From: Gnetum montanum
Lineage: Eukaryota; Streptophyta; Gnetopsida; Gnetales; Gnetaceae
Direction: 5' to 3'
Assembly (NCBI GenBank): GCA_015680685.1
Contig: MNCI01036463.1
Span: 573,847-637,846, forward strand
DNA: 64,000 bases
The stretch's first letter is position 1. Each line of letters starts with the position of its first letter. Position numbers and translations under genes: made by a program. Shown piece after piece: positions 21,360 through 32,777 of the stretch. A model generated the notes under the pieces. It was not told where the DNA came from. It worked only from the letters and a program-made list of their open reading frames with translations, and ran no database searches.

Positions 21360-23450
21360 TATTCTATAAAGAAAAATGAAATTGAGTGATTGTGCATCTA
21401 TAGTCTTGAGAGCATGAGCTCATCATCATATTGGACTTGTGTGAACAACAAAGGTTATGTTTGGCGTCATTAGGTATTAAATACCTAATTGTATTTAATG
21501 TACATGCATATTCATACCAAAGCATAATGTGTTCTTAACTGCATAGCCATGGCATTCACATCATGAAAAGAGCCATATTTGCATATGAATATGTAGTTAT
21601 CCAAATGTTCCATAAAATACTATTTCAAAATTTGGGTGCCTTTCCCAATGTTCTCTTTGCTTAGCAATGTTATTCAACATGAAACCCTATAGCAGAATTT
21701 TTAGCAACACCCGAAGTAAGATGTTTTCTTTTTTTGTTGGCTAGTTTTTTTGCTAGTACCATAGTGAAAGACCTCTCTTGTTGCCCATTGTCACTACGTC
21801 CATTCACTACAAGGTTTTGGGATTTTGTTTATTTTGATTACTTACTTTATTGAAGATGATTTAGGTATATTTTTACATTAATGTATAATTGCATTAGATA
21901 TCATGGTAGTTTGTAGTTTTTTGTTTTTGTAGTTGCAACTAAGCACCATGGTGATTTTTGTATAGCATACTTCATTTTCTAGTCAATGGCTATTAACAAT
22001 TGAGTTCTCTTTAGAGCATTCCACCTTATTTATTTTGGCATCCCTAGTGAGTTAAATCTTCCCTAATAAAAATCCATATCTATTACTAAATAAGAAAAAA
22101 TGTTTACATTGTGAAACATTTTGAAAATTTTTTAATATCTTGTAGGAGCATTGTTTTCCAAAAAAAGTGTTTATGTTTTATGTTTTCAAAGAAGTAGAAA
22201 TCCATATCAACATAATATTGAAAATACAATGTTTATGCAAATGGTCATCTTTATTAATTGTGATGGTTAATGTGTTTCCCATTTTGATTTAAAATGATGT
22301 AATAGTTTTAGATTTATTAGGCCAACATTAATACCCTTTCATTGGAATATTGAAAATATGCTTTGTTATAAGCCATATGCTCTTATTAAACTATTTTGTA
22401 GCTTAAATCTATAATAGAATCTAGCCATTAACAACAAATTGAAGATTGTTTTAAGTGTAATTAGAGTTCAATACATATTCTTAAGAACGTTATTTTTATA
22501 AACTATTTTAATCATTAAAAGTTTATAGGGATAGTATGTAATAACAACCATAAATTATATAACTCTATGGTTATATGGGTTTTTAATTAGTCATGTAAAA
22601 GGTTCTATATCTATTTTGAAATTATCTATTAACATTGTAGGCTCCTAAGTTTTCTTGCATTAATTCAATTGAGTTTTTTTTTGAAAAACCATTATATATG
22701 TTAGTGTAAGTTAATTGCAATAGATCCATGACTTCAAAGCAATACTTTTAACCAATTCTAATATTTAGATTCATCATTTAGAATCATGGCCTCATGTTCC
22801 TTTTTTAGGTGGAAAAGGGTTCGATTTGTGGTTGGGTGTAGGCATTAAAGATATTAATTTTTGATATCTCTAAAGGTGTCCCCCTATTTAGTATTTGATT
22901 ATTGATAACTCATATTTCAGCAGTAAGATGACTATTATTTTAATATTTGATCATTGATAATGGTTTGATGCAATTCCATCATGTCTATATGCATGATGTT
23001 GAATTCTTCAAATATCCTACATAATACTTACATTAGCTAGAATGTTCACTAATAATGTTATTTTTCACATAGCATAGCTTCGATGATAGGCTATTTACCT
23101 GTTAAAATTTGTCTTGGTAGTGGTTTCTATTATCCATGTTCTATATAATCATGAATGTAATAAAAGTTATAGGGATCAACAATAGTGATCTTCCATGTGA
23201 GTACATGTTGTTCTTAAAATTTAATTATTTTAAAATTATTGTAATTGACTTATGAATATATTTTTTAGCTTTTTGTTATTTTGAATTTGATTTAAATTTT
23301 CCAATTGAAGAATTGCCTTAGTATATGAATGTAATGTTTAAAATTTTTTGAAGTTTTTAGAAAAATTTATTCTTTCTATGAAATTAAAGAGAATGGGAAT
23401 TTATCATTGAATGATAATAGAAGGCTGTTATGATAAAAACATTGTTTATA
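21360..23450. other. No recognisable feature
   Basis: AT-rich DNA with no open frame or motif I can assign. Confidence 0.5.
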
Positions 23451-23459
23451 ATTTTTATG

Positions 23460-25260
23460 AATAGTTACCTGATGGTGTGTCTATTGTAGTAAGTGCTCTG
23501 CAAGCCATTGTACAAGATCAAAATTTTACCTTTAACGTAAATGACATTGCAAATATCATACAAGTTTTATGCAGCAATGAGCTAGCTATTAAGAAATGAA
23601 TGTGAAAGAAAAGTGAAGTTCACCTAATTTAGTTTGCACAAACATTTGATAAAAAAGAGAAAAACACAAACTATTATGTAGAGATATTATTTCTCTTCAA
23701 ATTTATGCACTGGTCTTTATTTTCAATGAAAGAAATCAAAGCAAAGATATTTAATAATGTAAATTTACTCATGTGGGTATTCGATAACAATGAAGGTGTT
23801 TCTTTTGATATCCCATTGACCATAATGTCTAAGATGAGGAGATGTGCAAGGTCATGGAAACTACATGATATTATAGAGTCTCTTAGTTTTCTATTTATTA
23901 TGAAAAAACTATGATAGAAAAACATATATAGGTTATCCTAATCCAACTTCAGGAAATAGTGAAGTTGGATCCAGAAAGCATTTCCAAGCATGTATCGTTG
24001 TTAAAGAGAGCTAAGATCTCATGTTTTTCAAAAGAGAATGATAAAATGTATTTACAAGATATGTACCATCATGAAAAATGTCTTCCTACAGTAATTGAGG
24101 ACAAGTTATGAAATGTTGCTGAGACATTATGTAATTATTATGAAATTAATGTAACACTTTGGAATGTTGTTGAGGATCTAAAATCTAACAGGTCCTTCTT
24201 AATAGAAGAAAACAATTAACTAAAGGCTAAAATAGAGAAATTTGTAGCTCATGAGAATAGTTGCATTGACAAGATAATTCTACAAAATGAGAAAATAGGC
24301 AAGAAAATTATAGCACTAAATAAACAAATTGGCTTCTTAAGAAATGTAGTGATAGTTAGGAATGATGTATCCAAGAACATTTACCCTAATGCAACCAACA
24401 TTAGAAAAGGCTTTTATGATGATACGATACTATGCACTTTCTATATATTCTTTATTTATTTCTAAGGTTTTCTATTTTTTCTTTAACACCCATACTATAA
24501 ATGTTTTTAATAGATTTGCATACCAACACCTAAAGTAATAAGAAGATTATTTTTTCAATAAATAAGACAATAAAGAACAAGTGATACAACAAAAGGGATA
24601 TCTTAATAAAACAAGTTTGTTAAACTTTAAAATTTTGCATCTAGAATACACTATAATAATGTTAATGTGATGTTTCTAGTTAATTTGTTTTTTTTTTAAT
24701 TTTTTTTTCTATTTTATGTAGTTGATGCCTTTCTAAATTACTATACATCAAGTGATTAATGTGAAACAATAGATAGAGTGATGCATTTACTACTCTTCAA
24801 TATGCTTGATAATGAAGAGCTTGTGAAGACATATTGTGTTCCATTTGTTGCCACAAGATTTTCTTTTAAGATTGTATATCAAGATGGATGGAAACAATGG
24901 CTTGATCATGACATCATATATGTGTATATCATGGAATTGAAGCTATTTCAAAATTTAATTTATGTCTGCAAGGAATCTTAAAATCCAAAATATTTCATCT
25001 TCAATAGTACATTTCAATGTTATGCAAAGTCCTTTAAGAGCAAGCTGGAAGTGGCTTAGAAGAACTAGTTAAGAACTAAATTAAAGAAGGACACTAAAAG
25101 ACATGTTGTAAATATTGAAATTGGTACCTTGGTTAAAGAAAAATTTGATAAATTTTCTATAGAAGTAGATTTTGTAAAAGAGCTCAAAAATAAAACTTGT
25201 TGCGACAAGTTTTTACAATCTAGCCACTCATTGTTTTATCATTCCTTGAACACTAGTGGA
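23460..25260 (+). pseudogene. Unrecognised degenerate reading frame(s), coiled-coil-like middle
   Basis: Protein-like stretches follow each other on the plus strand. GVSIVVSALQAIVQDQNFTF and NVNDIANIIQVLCSNELAI lie near 23475-23590. A 69-residue piece is at 23705-23914, and VIQLQEIVKLDPESISKHVS is near 23935. A charged coiled-coil-like segment (SNRSFLIEENN, LKAKIEKFVAHENSCIDKII) spans about 24185-24350. After a 270-bp gap there is MHLLLFNMLDNEELVKTYCV at 24781. Frames shift between pieces. I do not recognise a family. It could be a decayed host gene with an intron or an unknown element ORF. Confidence 0.3.
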
Positions 25261-25269
25261 CATTAGGTG

Positions 25270-26160
25270 CTCATTGTATACATACCTACAGAAAATATTG
25301 ATATATGATTCCTTACCTTTTTCATAACATTTTGTTGCTGTTAAAAATTGATGTTAAATTTTATAGATTGTTTATTCAAAAGTGATTTTGTATTGTGTCT
25401 AGGCATAATGGAATTGAAGAAAAAGAGAAAAAAGATGCCTACAAAATAGAATGTAATGACTATAGAAGGTATTCCCACATAAGAAAATGGATATGACTGT
25501 GACATGTATACATTAATGTATATGCATAAACTTTTATTCAAGAAAAACATGAATTTCACTATCGAGTTTATTTCGACCTATCAAAAAATCATAACATAGA
25601 AAATCCTAAGTTCTCTAGCAAATGATCAAGTTTGGAAAAACATGTGTCTGCAACATATGCTAAATGAGAACAATAGTGAACATGGTTCATTTATATTTTC
25701 AAATGAAACTAAAATTGATAACAAACATGGTGCATCTGGCATTTCACAATTTTGATGCTATTGGGTTGTAATGCATCTCTTTTGTAATGTTGTAAAATAA
25801 TAAGTAATATATGGTTAGTTATCTTTTGTATTTGTGTTACATGTTCCATGTTCTATATACATCCAATTATTATTTGATCATCCTTCTTACATTTACAGTT
25901 CATATACTTGGCTTAAATTTTAACTTTATAAGGGACAAAATTTTAATTGTAATCTCCTATAACTATTTCATATTAATTCAAGGGAGATGCTAATTATTTA
26001 ATTTGAACACTTATTAGGTGATGATTTGTGATTTCCATGTTGCCATAAATATATGTAGTAATACAATAATACATTAATTGCATGTTGTGTTATAGTGTAG
26101 AATACTCTTGAAATCACTTCTTGGTAAGTGCAAATAATACAATTTAAATTTTCAGAAACA
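25270..26160. other. No recognisable feature
   Basis: AT-rich; short open stretches on both strands without family resemblance. Confidence 0.5.
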
Positions 26161-26164
26161 TGTC

Positions 26165-26775
26165 ATGCCCTCCTAGTCACATCTCACTAGCACCTTAGCA
26201 TTGATGAATAGTGTGAGATGTCACAAAGTGCATTTTATTACATTGTTTCCTTCAAAATGAAACTATGAAAACATGCATCTCACATGACCTTGCCTTCTAT
26301 ACTTAGATTGCAATTCACATGTTCCTACAACTTTTAAGTTTATGCTACAATGACATGCATTAGGTAGGACATTGCACTATTTTAAGAAATGTAATGGTAT
26401 GCATCTTGCGTGTTCGTGCATTACAAACTTTAGAGATGTAATGCCATGCTAGTCATATGGAACCTACACTATTTTGATGATATGTGATTCCCTCCAAGAT
26501 ACATGTTCTTGCACTAATATTTTGTGCTCAATAGTCTAACCTGTGATGGACATGCAAGTCACACTATACTAGCACAATTTATTATGTTGTGATTCTCTAT
26601 GACTCGCATGTCCTTACATTGTTATTTTGCATTGATTAGCCTAGACTATGATAGATATGTAGGTCATAGTGTACTAGCACTATGTCTTTCTTTTGCAATG
26701 ATCTATGACTTGCATGTTCTAGCATTGATATTTTGCATTTACTATTCTCGACCACGAGAAACATGCATCTTGTAG
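26165..26775 (+). repeat. Degenerate tandem repeat, about 105-bp unit
   Basis: Related blocks beginning at about 26502, 26606 and 26712 share GCATGTTCTTGCATT, GATATTTTGCATTGA, TAGCCTAGACTATGATAGAC, ATGCAAGTCA and TACTAGCAC. Earlier, more diverged copies go back to about 26200. This is an old satellite-like array. Confidence 0.55.
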
Positions 26776-26942
26776 CTTTGCAAAATCCGATGTATTGTGA
26801 GGGGTTGCAATCCATATGATTTCATAGTTCCATAAAATATAAAATATTTATAGTTGTAGCCATTATAGAAAGAAATGTTATGGGCTTAGTACTCGAAATA
26901 AGTGAAATGTAAATGGTACATTTGAACAAAATAAATTTTTAA

Positions 26943-27012
26943 AGCATTATAAACTAGAATTGAACCTATGACCTTGAGGTTCAAAATTAAGTGTCTTACC
27001 TCTAGGCATATG
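26943..27012 (-). other. tRNA-like / SINE-like promoter remnant
   Basis: On the minus strand there is ATGCCTAGAGG (A-box-like), then about 35 bases later GGTTCAATTCTAG (B-box-like), with CCTCAAGGTCATA between. The order and spacing suit a tRNA gene or a tRNA-derived SINE head. The acceptor stem does not pair convincingly, so a functional tRNA is unlikely. Confidence 0.3.
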
Positions 27013-27359
27013 CTTTATGAATTGTGAATTACAATTCATAGGTTAGATTCTAAAGGATATGTTGAGACATAAAATCAAAATGAAAGTTAACTAGAAAGAA
27101 TTCTATTGTTGTTTTAAATGAGAAGGCTAAGTTCATTAAAAATAATAACAAGAATATGTTAAATAATAAAGGAAATAATATCAACAAGATTTTAACCAAA
27201 ATGTATGAATATATTCATAATATTCATATTAAATATAGTGCCATATATATCAACCTTTACATACAAAAGTATGAATAGTATGGACATTTGATCAAAAATT
27301 AAAAAAGAAAAAAAGAAACAATTTAGAGTCAACTATGACTCTATTCATAGATGCAATGG

Positions 27360-28790
27360 TCTATGTAACTCTTACTACATGGGTGTCTTGATCCATTGGG
27401 TTCTTAGCATTATTCTCCATAAAATCTATCATTGTGATCCTATCATTAACCTCATTAACTAGATGCTCATTCATCCCAACTATTCCTAATGGTCCTAGTT
27501 TTGAGTCATGTACTGAAGTAACCATGCCCATCAACTCTAGGTTAGGAATCTCCTCCATCTCTCCTAAACCAGAGGAGCCTCACAATGCTCACAACTATTT
27601 AAAAGATTATTTAGCTATTTTTTGAACATTGATGGCAAGGTGGGTTGTCTCCTCTCCATCCATCCAGAATGCTGATGCATCTCAGTATCCATAGCATTCA
27701 TGCATGAGATCAACCTACCCACCATTGCCTCTAAGTCGGCAAACATGGTTGTCCCATCTCCACATTACCATTGTTGCTAGTTAGGATGGATATGAATGGC
27801 TTGCCTCTATTTAGTGTGACCATAATAGTGATCCCATCCAGCCTTTCCATCATCATATAGGACACATGGATCATGGAGCCAAATCAGATCATTAAGTTGT
27901 GTGTTAGGGACTTGCTAGGTATAGAAGGCATACTCCAATTGAGGTAATTGATCCTCATCAAATACATGCACTTCTTTGTCATTCACCTTAGGTGATGGAA
28001 TTTCTCAATGCCTAAAAAGAATAGACACAATTGAAGGAAAAGAATTTATTGATCCATCTCTATTGAGGATCTCGATCCTCTTTAGTATAATGGGAAGATA
28101 GTTTAACAAAAAATCTCCCTGTAAATCTTGTAGGACTATTAAGAAAAAGGACATCACATGAGTGTGATGCATGATAGCTAGGAGGTTTATGTGAACCTCC
28201 ATAATAAGAACTCTTTGGTATGAGAAGAAGTTCTTCTAAGACCATCTAGTCTCATTAGTCTCCACCTCTAGCACCTTACTTAATAATTATGTTTTTTCTC
28301 TGTAGTCACTGTTACAAAATACTCCCTCTATGGATCAACTAACATATGAAGTGCCTATCCTAGGAGATGCTCTATCAATGGATAACTAGACTCACCTAAC
28401 TAGACCACCTTGGATCCTAATGCTTCTTGATGATGTGCTATGTAATACTTATGTGCCTCCTCCTCATAAAAATTAGAATCCCTAGTGAAGATGAACTTAA
28501 GATGGTGTTAGAAATGCTTGGAAAGCATCTCAGGCCAAATAGTTGTAGAAAAAACTAAAAGTTCCTTGGATCCTATAAGGGTACTGATTTGAGCTTGAAC
28601 TATCTTCATTGCCTCTCCTCTCGTGCTATTCTCTCTTGAGCATACTGATAATTCTTGTGATTTGTTGTAGTATCTCATGCAATAACCTTAAAGGTAGGTT
28701 AATGTCTACTCTATGCCTATCTTCTCTTCTTACTCCTAGAATCTGCTAGATCTTCTTTTGTTATCATCCTATGATGATGTTCCACTTTGA
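27360..28790 (-). pseudogene. Long unrecognised degenerate ORF
   Basis: On the minus strand most of the segment reads as one frame of about 450 codons interrupted mainly by TAG and TGA. Recognisable pieces in order are FSTTIWPEMLSKHF, FYEEEAHKYYIAHHQEALGS, YPLIEHLLG, EVETNETRWS, MSFFLIVLQDLQGDFLLNYL, DEDQLPQLEYAFYT, DLIWLHDPCVLYDDGKAGWD and MFADLEAMVGRLISCMNAMD. The last 65 codons are in another frame. I cannot match it to a family; it is not gag, pol or ORF3 of the neighbouring elements. A gag-like or plant-mobile-domain-like protein is possible. It seems to be a real former coding sequence because the frame persists. Confidence 0.45.
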
Positions 28791-28799
28791 AAACAATAG

Positions 28800-31040
28800 A
28801 AATACAATATAGCATTATTGTTAGGCAATGTTAAAGAGACCATAAAAATCTCCCCATCAATTAATTTAAGAAATTAACAAATAAAATCCAGTGTATTCTT
28901 TTTCAATTCTTACTTTTCAAATTACACAAGCAAAAAAATCTACAATGTAATAATCTTTTTCCCCTAAGGAGAAAAGCAGAAAATAAGGTACTTTGGTGAA
29001 CATGATATGTAGATAAATTTACAAAAAGAATTAAGATTATAACCTTTATTTTATATTTCCATGATTTTATTGGGTGTTAGATTGGAAAAATTTACATTCA
29101 AAGTAGAATAGAAAAGTACTAGAGATACTTCAAAACAACAATAAGGTCAGACATAACTATTTTTGGGATGTCAAATTTGAAAATTTGAAGTTGCAATAAT
29201 CCTTGACTCTTAGATATTGAAAACAATTTTCTCTAGAAATATTAAACATTATCATGTGAGATATGTTCTTGTTTCTATTGTGAAATTATGTTTTATCATC
29301 ATCAACTGTTTTAACCTTTAGGCATGGTCCACCCATCTTCATAATGATTGCTTCTTGTTGTGACAACATTTATTCCTATGTCGAGTTCCATCCAACAAGT
29401 CTAATTTTTAATATTTTTTCAACATGTCTGCTTACAATTGTCAAACAAGTTTAATGCTAGCATTTCTAGGAGTTCAAAAATCATAAAAATAGATTTGAAA
29501 GAATATTTTTATATTCAAGTTATCTGGCCAATCACATAATTTATGTACAATTTAAAACATAATAACTTATAACTATTAGTAACTAATTATCTTAACTTAC
29601 CTTCTACATCTTGTTTGCTATAACAACTTATAACTATTAGTAATTGATTGTCTTAGGATAACAATTAGTAATTTTTTATTTTGACTTATTAATATATGAT
29701 GATTGTTTTTTATTTTTTTGTACTAACTCCTTTAATTAGAAACTCATGTGTATGTTTGTTTAGGAATCCAATGCTTGATTAAAAAATGGTTAAGGAAGTA
29801 TTAATAGTTAATTCTTGGTACTATATTTATAAACTAACTTCCCTGTTTGTTTTTTCTTGTAAGGTAATATAGGTGTTGGCTTTAAGAAGTAGTTAAATAA
29901 GCAAAAGTTAGATTATCATTTTGATATTTAGCCTTTGTTTAAACTAGCCATTTGAGGTATTTTATAAGGCTGTAACATTAGCCTAATGCTTCTACTTTGT
30001 GATTTGTATTCTTTTTGGTTGGAAGTATAAAATTTTTAATTGTTTATCTTTAGTACATGTATAACTATGCTTTACTATTTGTTTAATTTGATAATGTTGA
30101 TTTCTCATTTATGCTTAAGTAATATATTATACTATTACTCATCTAATACATTGATTATATCCTCTCTTAAGACATTATCAATCTACCTTCTTTATGAATG
30201 GTCTTTAGCTTGTGTCTTTTATGTTAATTTATCCCTCTTTTTGTGATCTTACAAAGTCTCTTAGTTCAAATTTAAATATATATTAGTCATAGTTTGTAAC
30301 CAAAATTTATTTATTCTCTATTAACATTTCTTAAACATCTAGGATTTCTTACATGAATGATAAGGATTTAAAGTTGAAATGTCCCTAGAGATGCATGAAG
30401 TTCCAAAAATGTCTAAGAAGAAATATGTGTTAGTTGAAGATAGATTAAGAATGACAAGTTTGTGACCTGTTTTTTCATGTATTTAGGTCATTTTTCAAAT
30501 TTATTAGTCATTTAGTTGACCAAAGATTGGCTAGGTTGTTGCATAACAATTTCATGAGAACAAGGAAAATCATTTAGTTTACGAAAAAATGATCACTTTT
30601 TTCAGTGCTAGGATCACTTGACCTAATTTCAATTGAAAAAATATAAAGAATCTAAAAATATAGTTAAACAATGATTGATTTATTGAATGAGAAATTCAAG
30701 GTCCATGTATGACAAATAATTTTGAAGACATGACAAAAATCCTACACTCTGCATTTTATTACCACTATATACATGTAAAAAATAATTCTCGTAGAAAAAT
30801 AAGTAGTCATAGGAAGCCCTAGTGGCTAAATTATAATACCTAGAAAAATATTTAAAGGTAGAGTAATGCACCTTGCCTATCATAATCGTAGACAAGTTGT
30901 AAATTAGCTGCAAAACTAGTGAACTATTGTCCTTCTCATTTTGCTACCTCCTCATTCTCATATTGTGACTCCCTATGAGCAACTTCACTCATTTGAATGT
31001 TGTTGCATATTTTAACTAATTTTTTATTTGTATTTTGGGA
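28800..31040. other. No gene recognised; one short tandem duplication
   Basis: AT-rich. At 29563-29655 a 61-bp duplication repeats AACTTATAACTATTAGTAA. Otherwise nothing assignable. Confidence 0.5.
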
Positions 31041-31049
31041 CATGATGCA

Positions 31050-31520
31050 AAAATATGTACATCATAAGAAACTCATAGCTTTTTGAAAATATTAACATGT
31101 AAGCTGCATCATCAATTTATGAGTTGTAAGAATTAACAATGAAACTATGAAACACAATCTTTTGCAATGTCGCTATCAATTGAAATAGTGCTAGTTTGAT
31201 GTGGTTAGTAGTATCTAGCAACAAAATTATGTGGATCACATATAAAATATGCAACTTGCTTAATCTCAACAACTAGGGTTATTTTAGGCTAGAGTTACAT
31301 GCCATTACAAATTGCAAGACTACACACCTTCATAACATTAAAAATCACTGAGACTTACACTTTGAAGTTACCTTCCAAAGTTCAAAATGAGGCTATGATG
31401 TCATGCATATCGTAGGCTTTTGCACTATCTTAAGAAAGAGAATCAATGTAACTTACATATATTCACACTATTATGTATTCCATTATGCTTTAACATGCAA
31501 GATACGTACCAAATACAAGC
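31050..31520 (+). repeat. Degenerate repeat, related in wording to the 26.2-26.8 kb array
   Basis: It contains recurring ATGCAACTTGC, GCATATCGTAGGCTTTTGCACTAT and CAAAATGAGGCTATGATGTCATGC blocks that resemble the start of the 26.2-kb array (CAAAATGAAACTATGAAAACATGC). Probably remnants of the same satellite-like sequence. Confidence 0.35.
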
Positions 31521-31621
31521 TAATAGCTTTTGGAAATTGCAACTAAATGTAAGATCTAGGAAACTTGCTATTTACCTAATACAATTAATTTGAATCAATA
31601 CAAATTACAAAAAAATCGTAT

Positions 31622-31626
31622 AAAGC
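31622..31626 (+). repeat. Target-site duplication of element C
   Basis: AAAGC here and AAAGC at 51966-51970 flank element C exactly. Confidence 0.8.
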
Positions 31627-32519
31627 TAATGAGCGATGAGTAGACCCTATGCCCAACCACACAAATCACTAAGCATTCATGCATAATCTGGTCAAATTCT
31701 ATGGACTTATAGCCTTCTAAGTACACTAGTCTCTAGGGGATAAAACTAACTGTTGCAATGATTGTCTTCCCAATTACACTTGTGAAATGCAAAGGTACGA
31801 TTAAGTGCAACTTAAGCATATGATTTTTATCATTTTTATGTTTCCTGTTCTAAGTTTCCTAAAAATAAAGAATAAAGAATTATATATTTAATTGCTAATT
31901 TACTGTAACCAACTAACATTTAACTAATCATAACATAAGCATTTGTTCCCACTTGTTGTACACATCCTAAACATGTTTAATGCTACTAGGTTATGAAACG
32001 TTGAGTGTTACTAGGATTACCAAGTGCCAAGTATATACTCAAAGTGGTTTTACTTATGTGCTTAATTAATTACTATTTAATTTATCTTCATCTAGCTTAA
32101 TTAAATTAAATTAATTACTTAAAGCATTAAAGGAAATTACTTAAAATATTAAATGCATAAAGGAAATAATTAATCTATTTCAAAGTGTTGCAAGGTTTAT
32201 AAGAAAGCTTGTCTTTATTGTCACACATATTTTAGTGCTTAGGTACAATAGTGCTTGAATAAAGATTTGTATGCTCTTTGACTTCTACTATGGGAACTTA
32301 TAAAATATTCTAACTTTCAAGTGGAAAAACTACTAGAGCTTTGCTACAACTATGAGACTTATTCCATAAATCTGGTTGGTGATCATGTATTTATAGGCAA
32401 AATAGGGAGCCCCATTGACAGGTACACATCAATGGATCAAACTCTACATCGATAAGATCATATTGATGGGGTTGTGTTGATGTTATCGCATCAACGTAGG
32501 CAACCCTGATGCTTCATCA
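31627..32519 (-). repeat. 3' LTR of element C
   Basis: This 893-bp LTR, read on the minus strand, runs from TGATGAAGC to CTCATTA (TG...CA with the final CA decayed to TA). It has a TATA-like TATAAATAC box near 32386-32394. GTTGATG/CATCAAC repeats are in U3 where A and B have GATATCGC. It aligns in order with the split 5' LTR. Confidence 0.8.
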
Positions 32520-32532
32520 TAGTCCCATAACT
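32520..32532 (-). other. Polypurine tract of element C
   Basis: AGTTATGGGACTA on the minus strand, directly before TGATGAAGC. It is a decayed form of AGTCATGGGGGTA. Confidence 0.6.
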
Positions 32533-32777
32533 AAATGAAAAGTCATCCTTGAGTTCTTTACAAAATTTGGAAAGGTATGGGATTATTGACATACAAAATA
32601 AATATACAAACTACACAGCAAAAACTACATGGCTAGAGTGTATGGTTTTTCGTTAATTACAAAATTTTTGGTGTTTAGAATAAAAAAATTGAATATCTAG
32701 ATAAAATTGACAAATACAATTCCTCAAATGATACTAAGACATTGAAGAAGATCAAACGGTCCCAAGCAGTAGAGGCT

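Noticed and set aside
26943-27012. Functional tRNA gene
   Set aside because: Box-like words are present but the acceptor and anticodon stems do not pair well.
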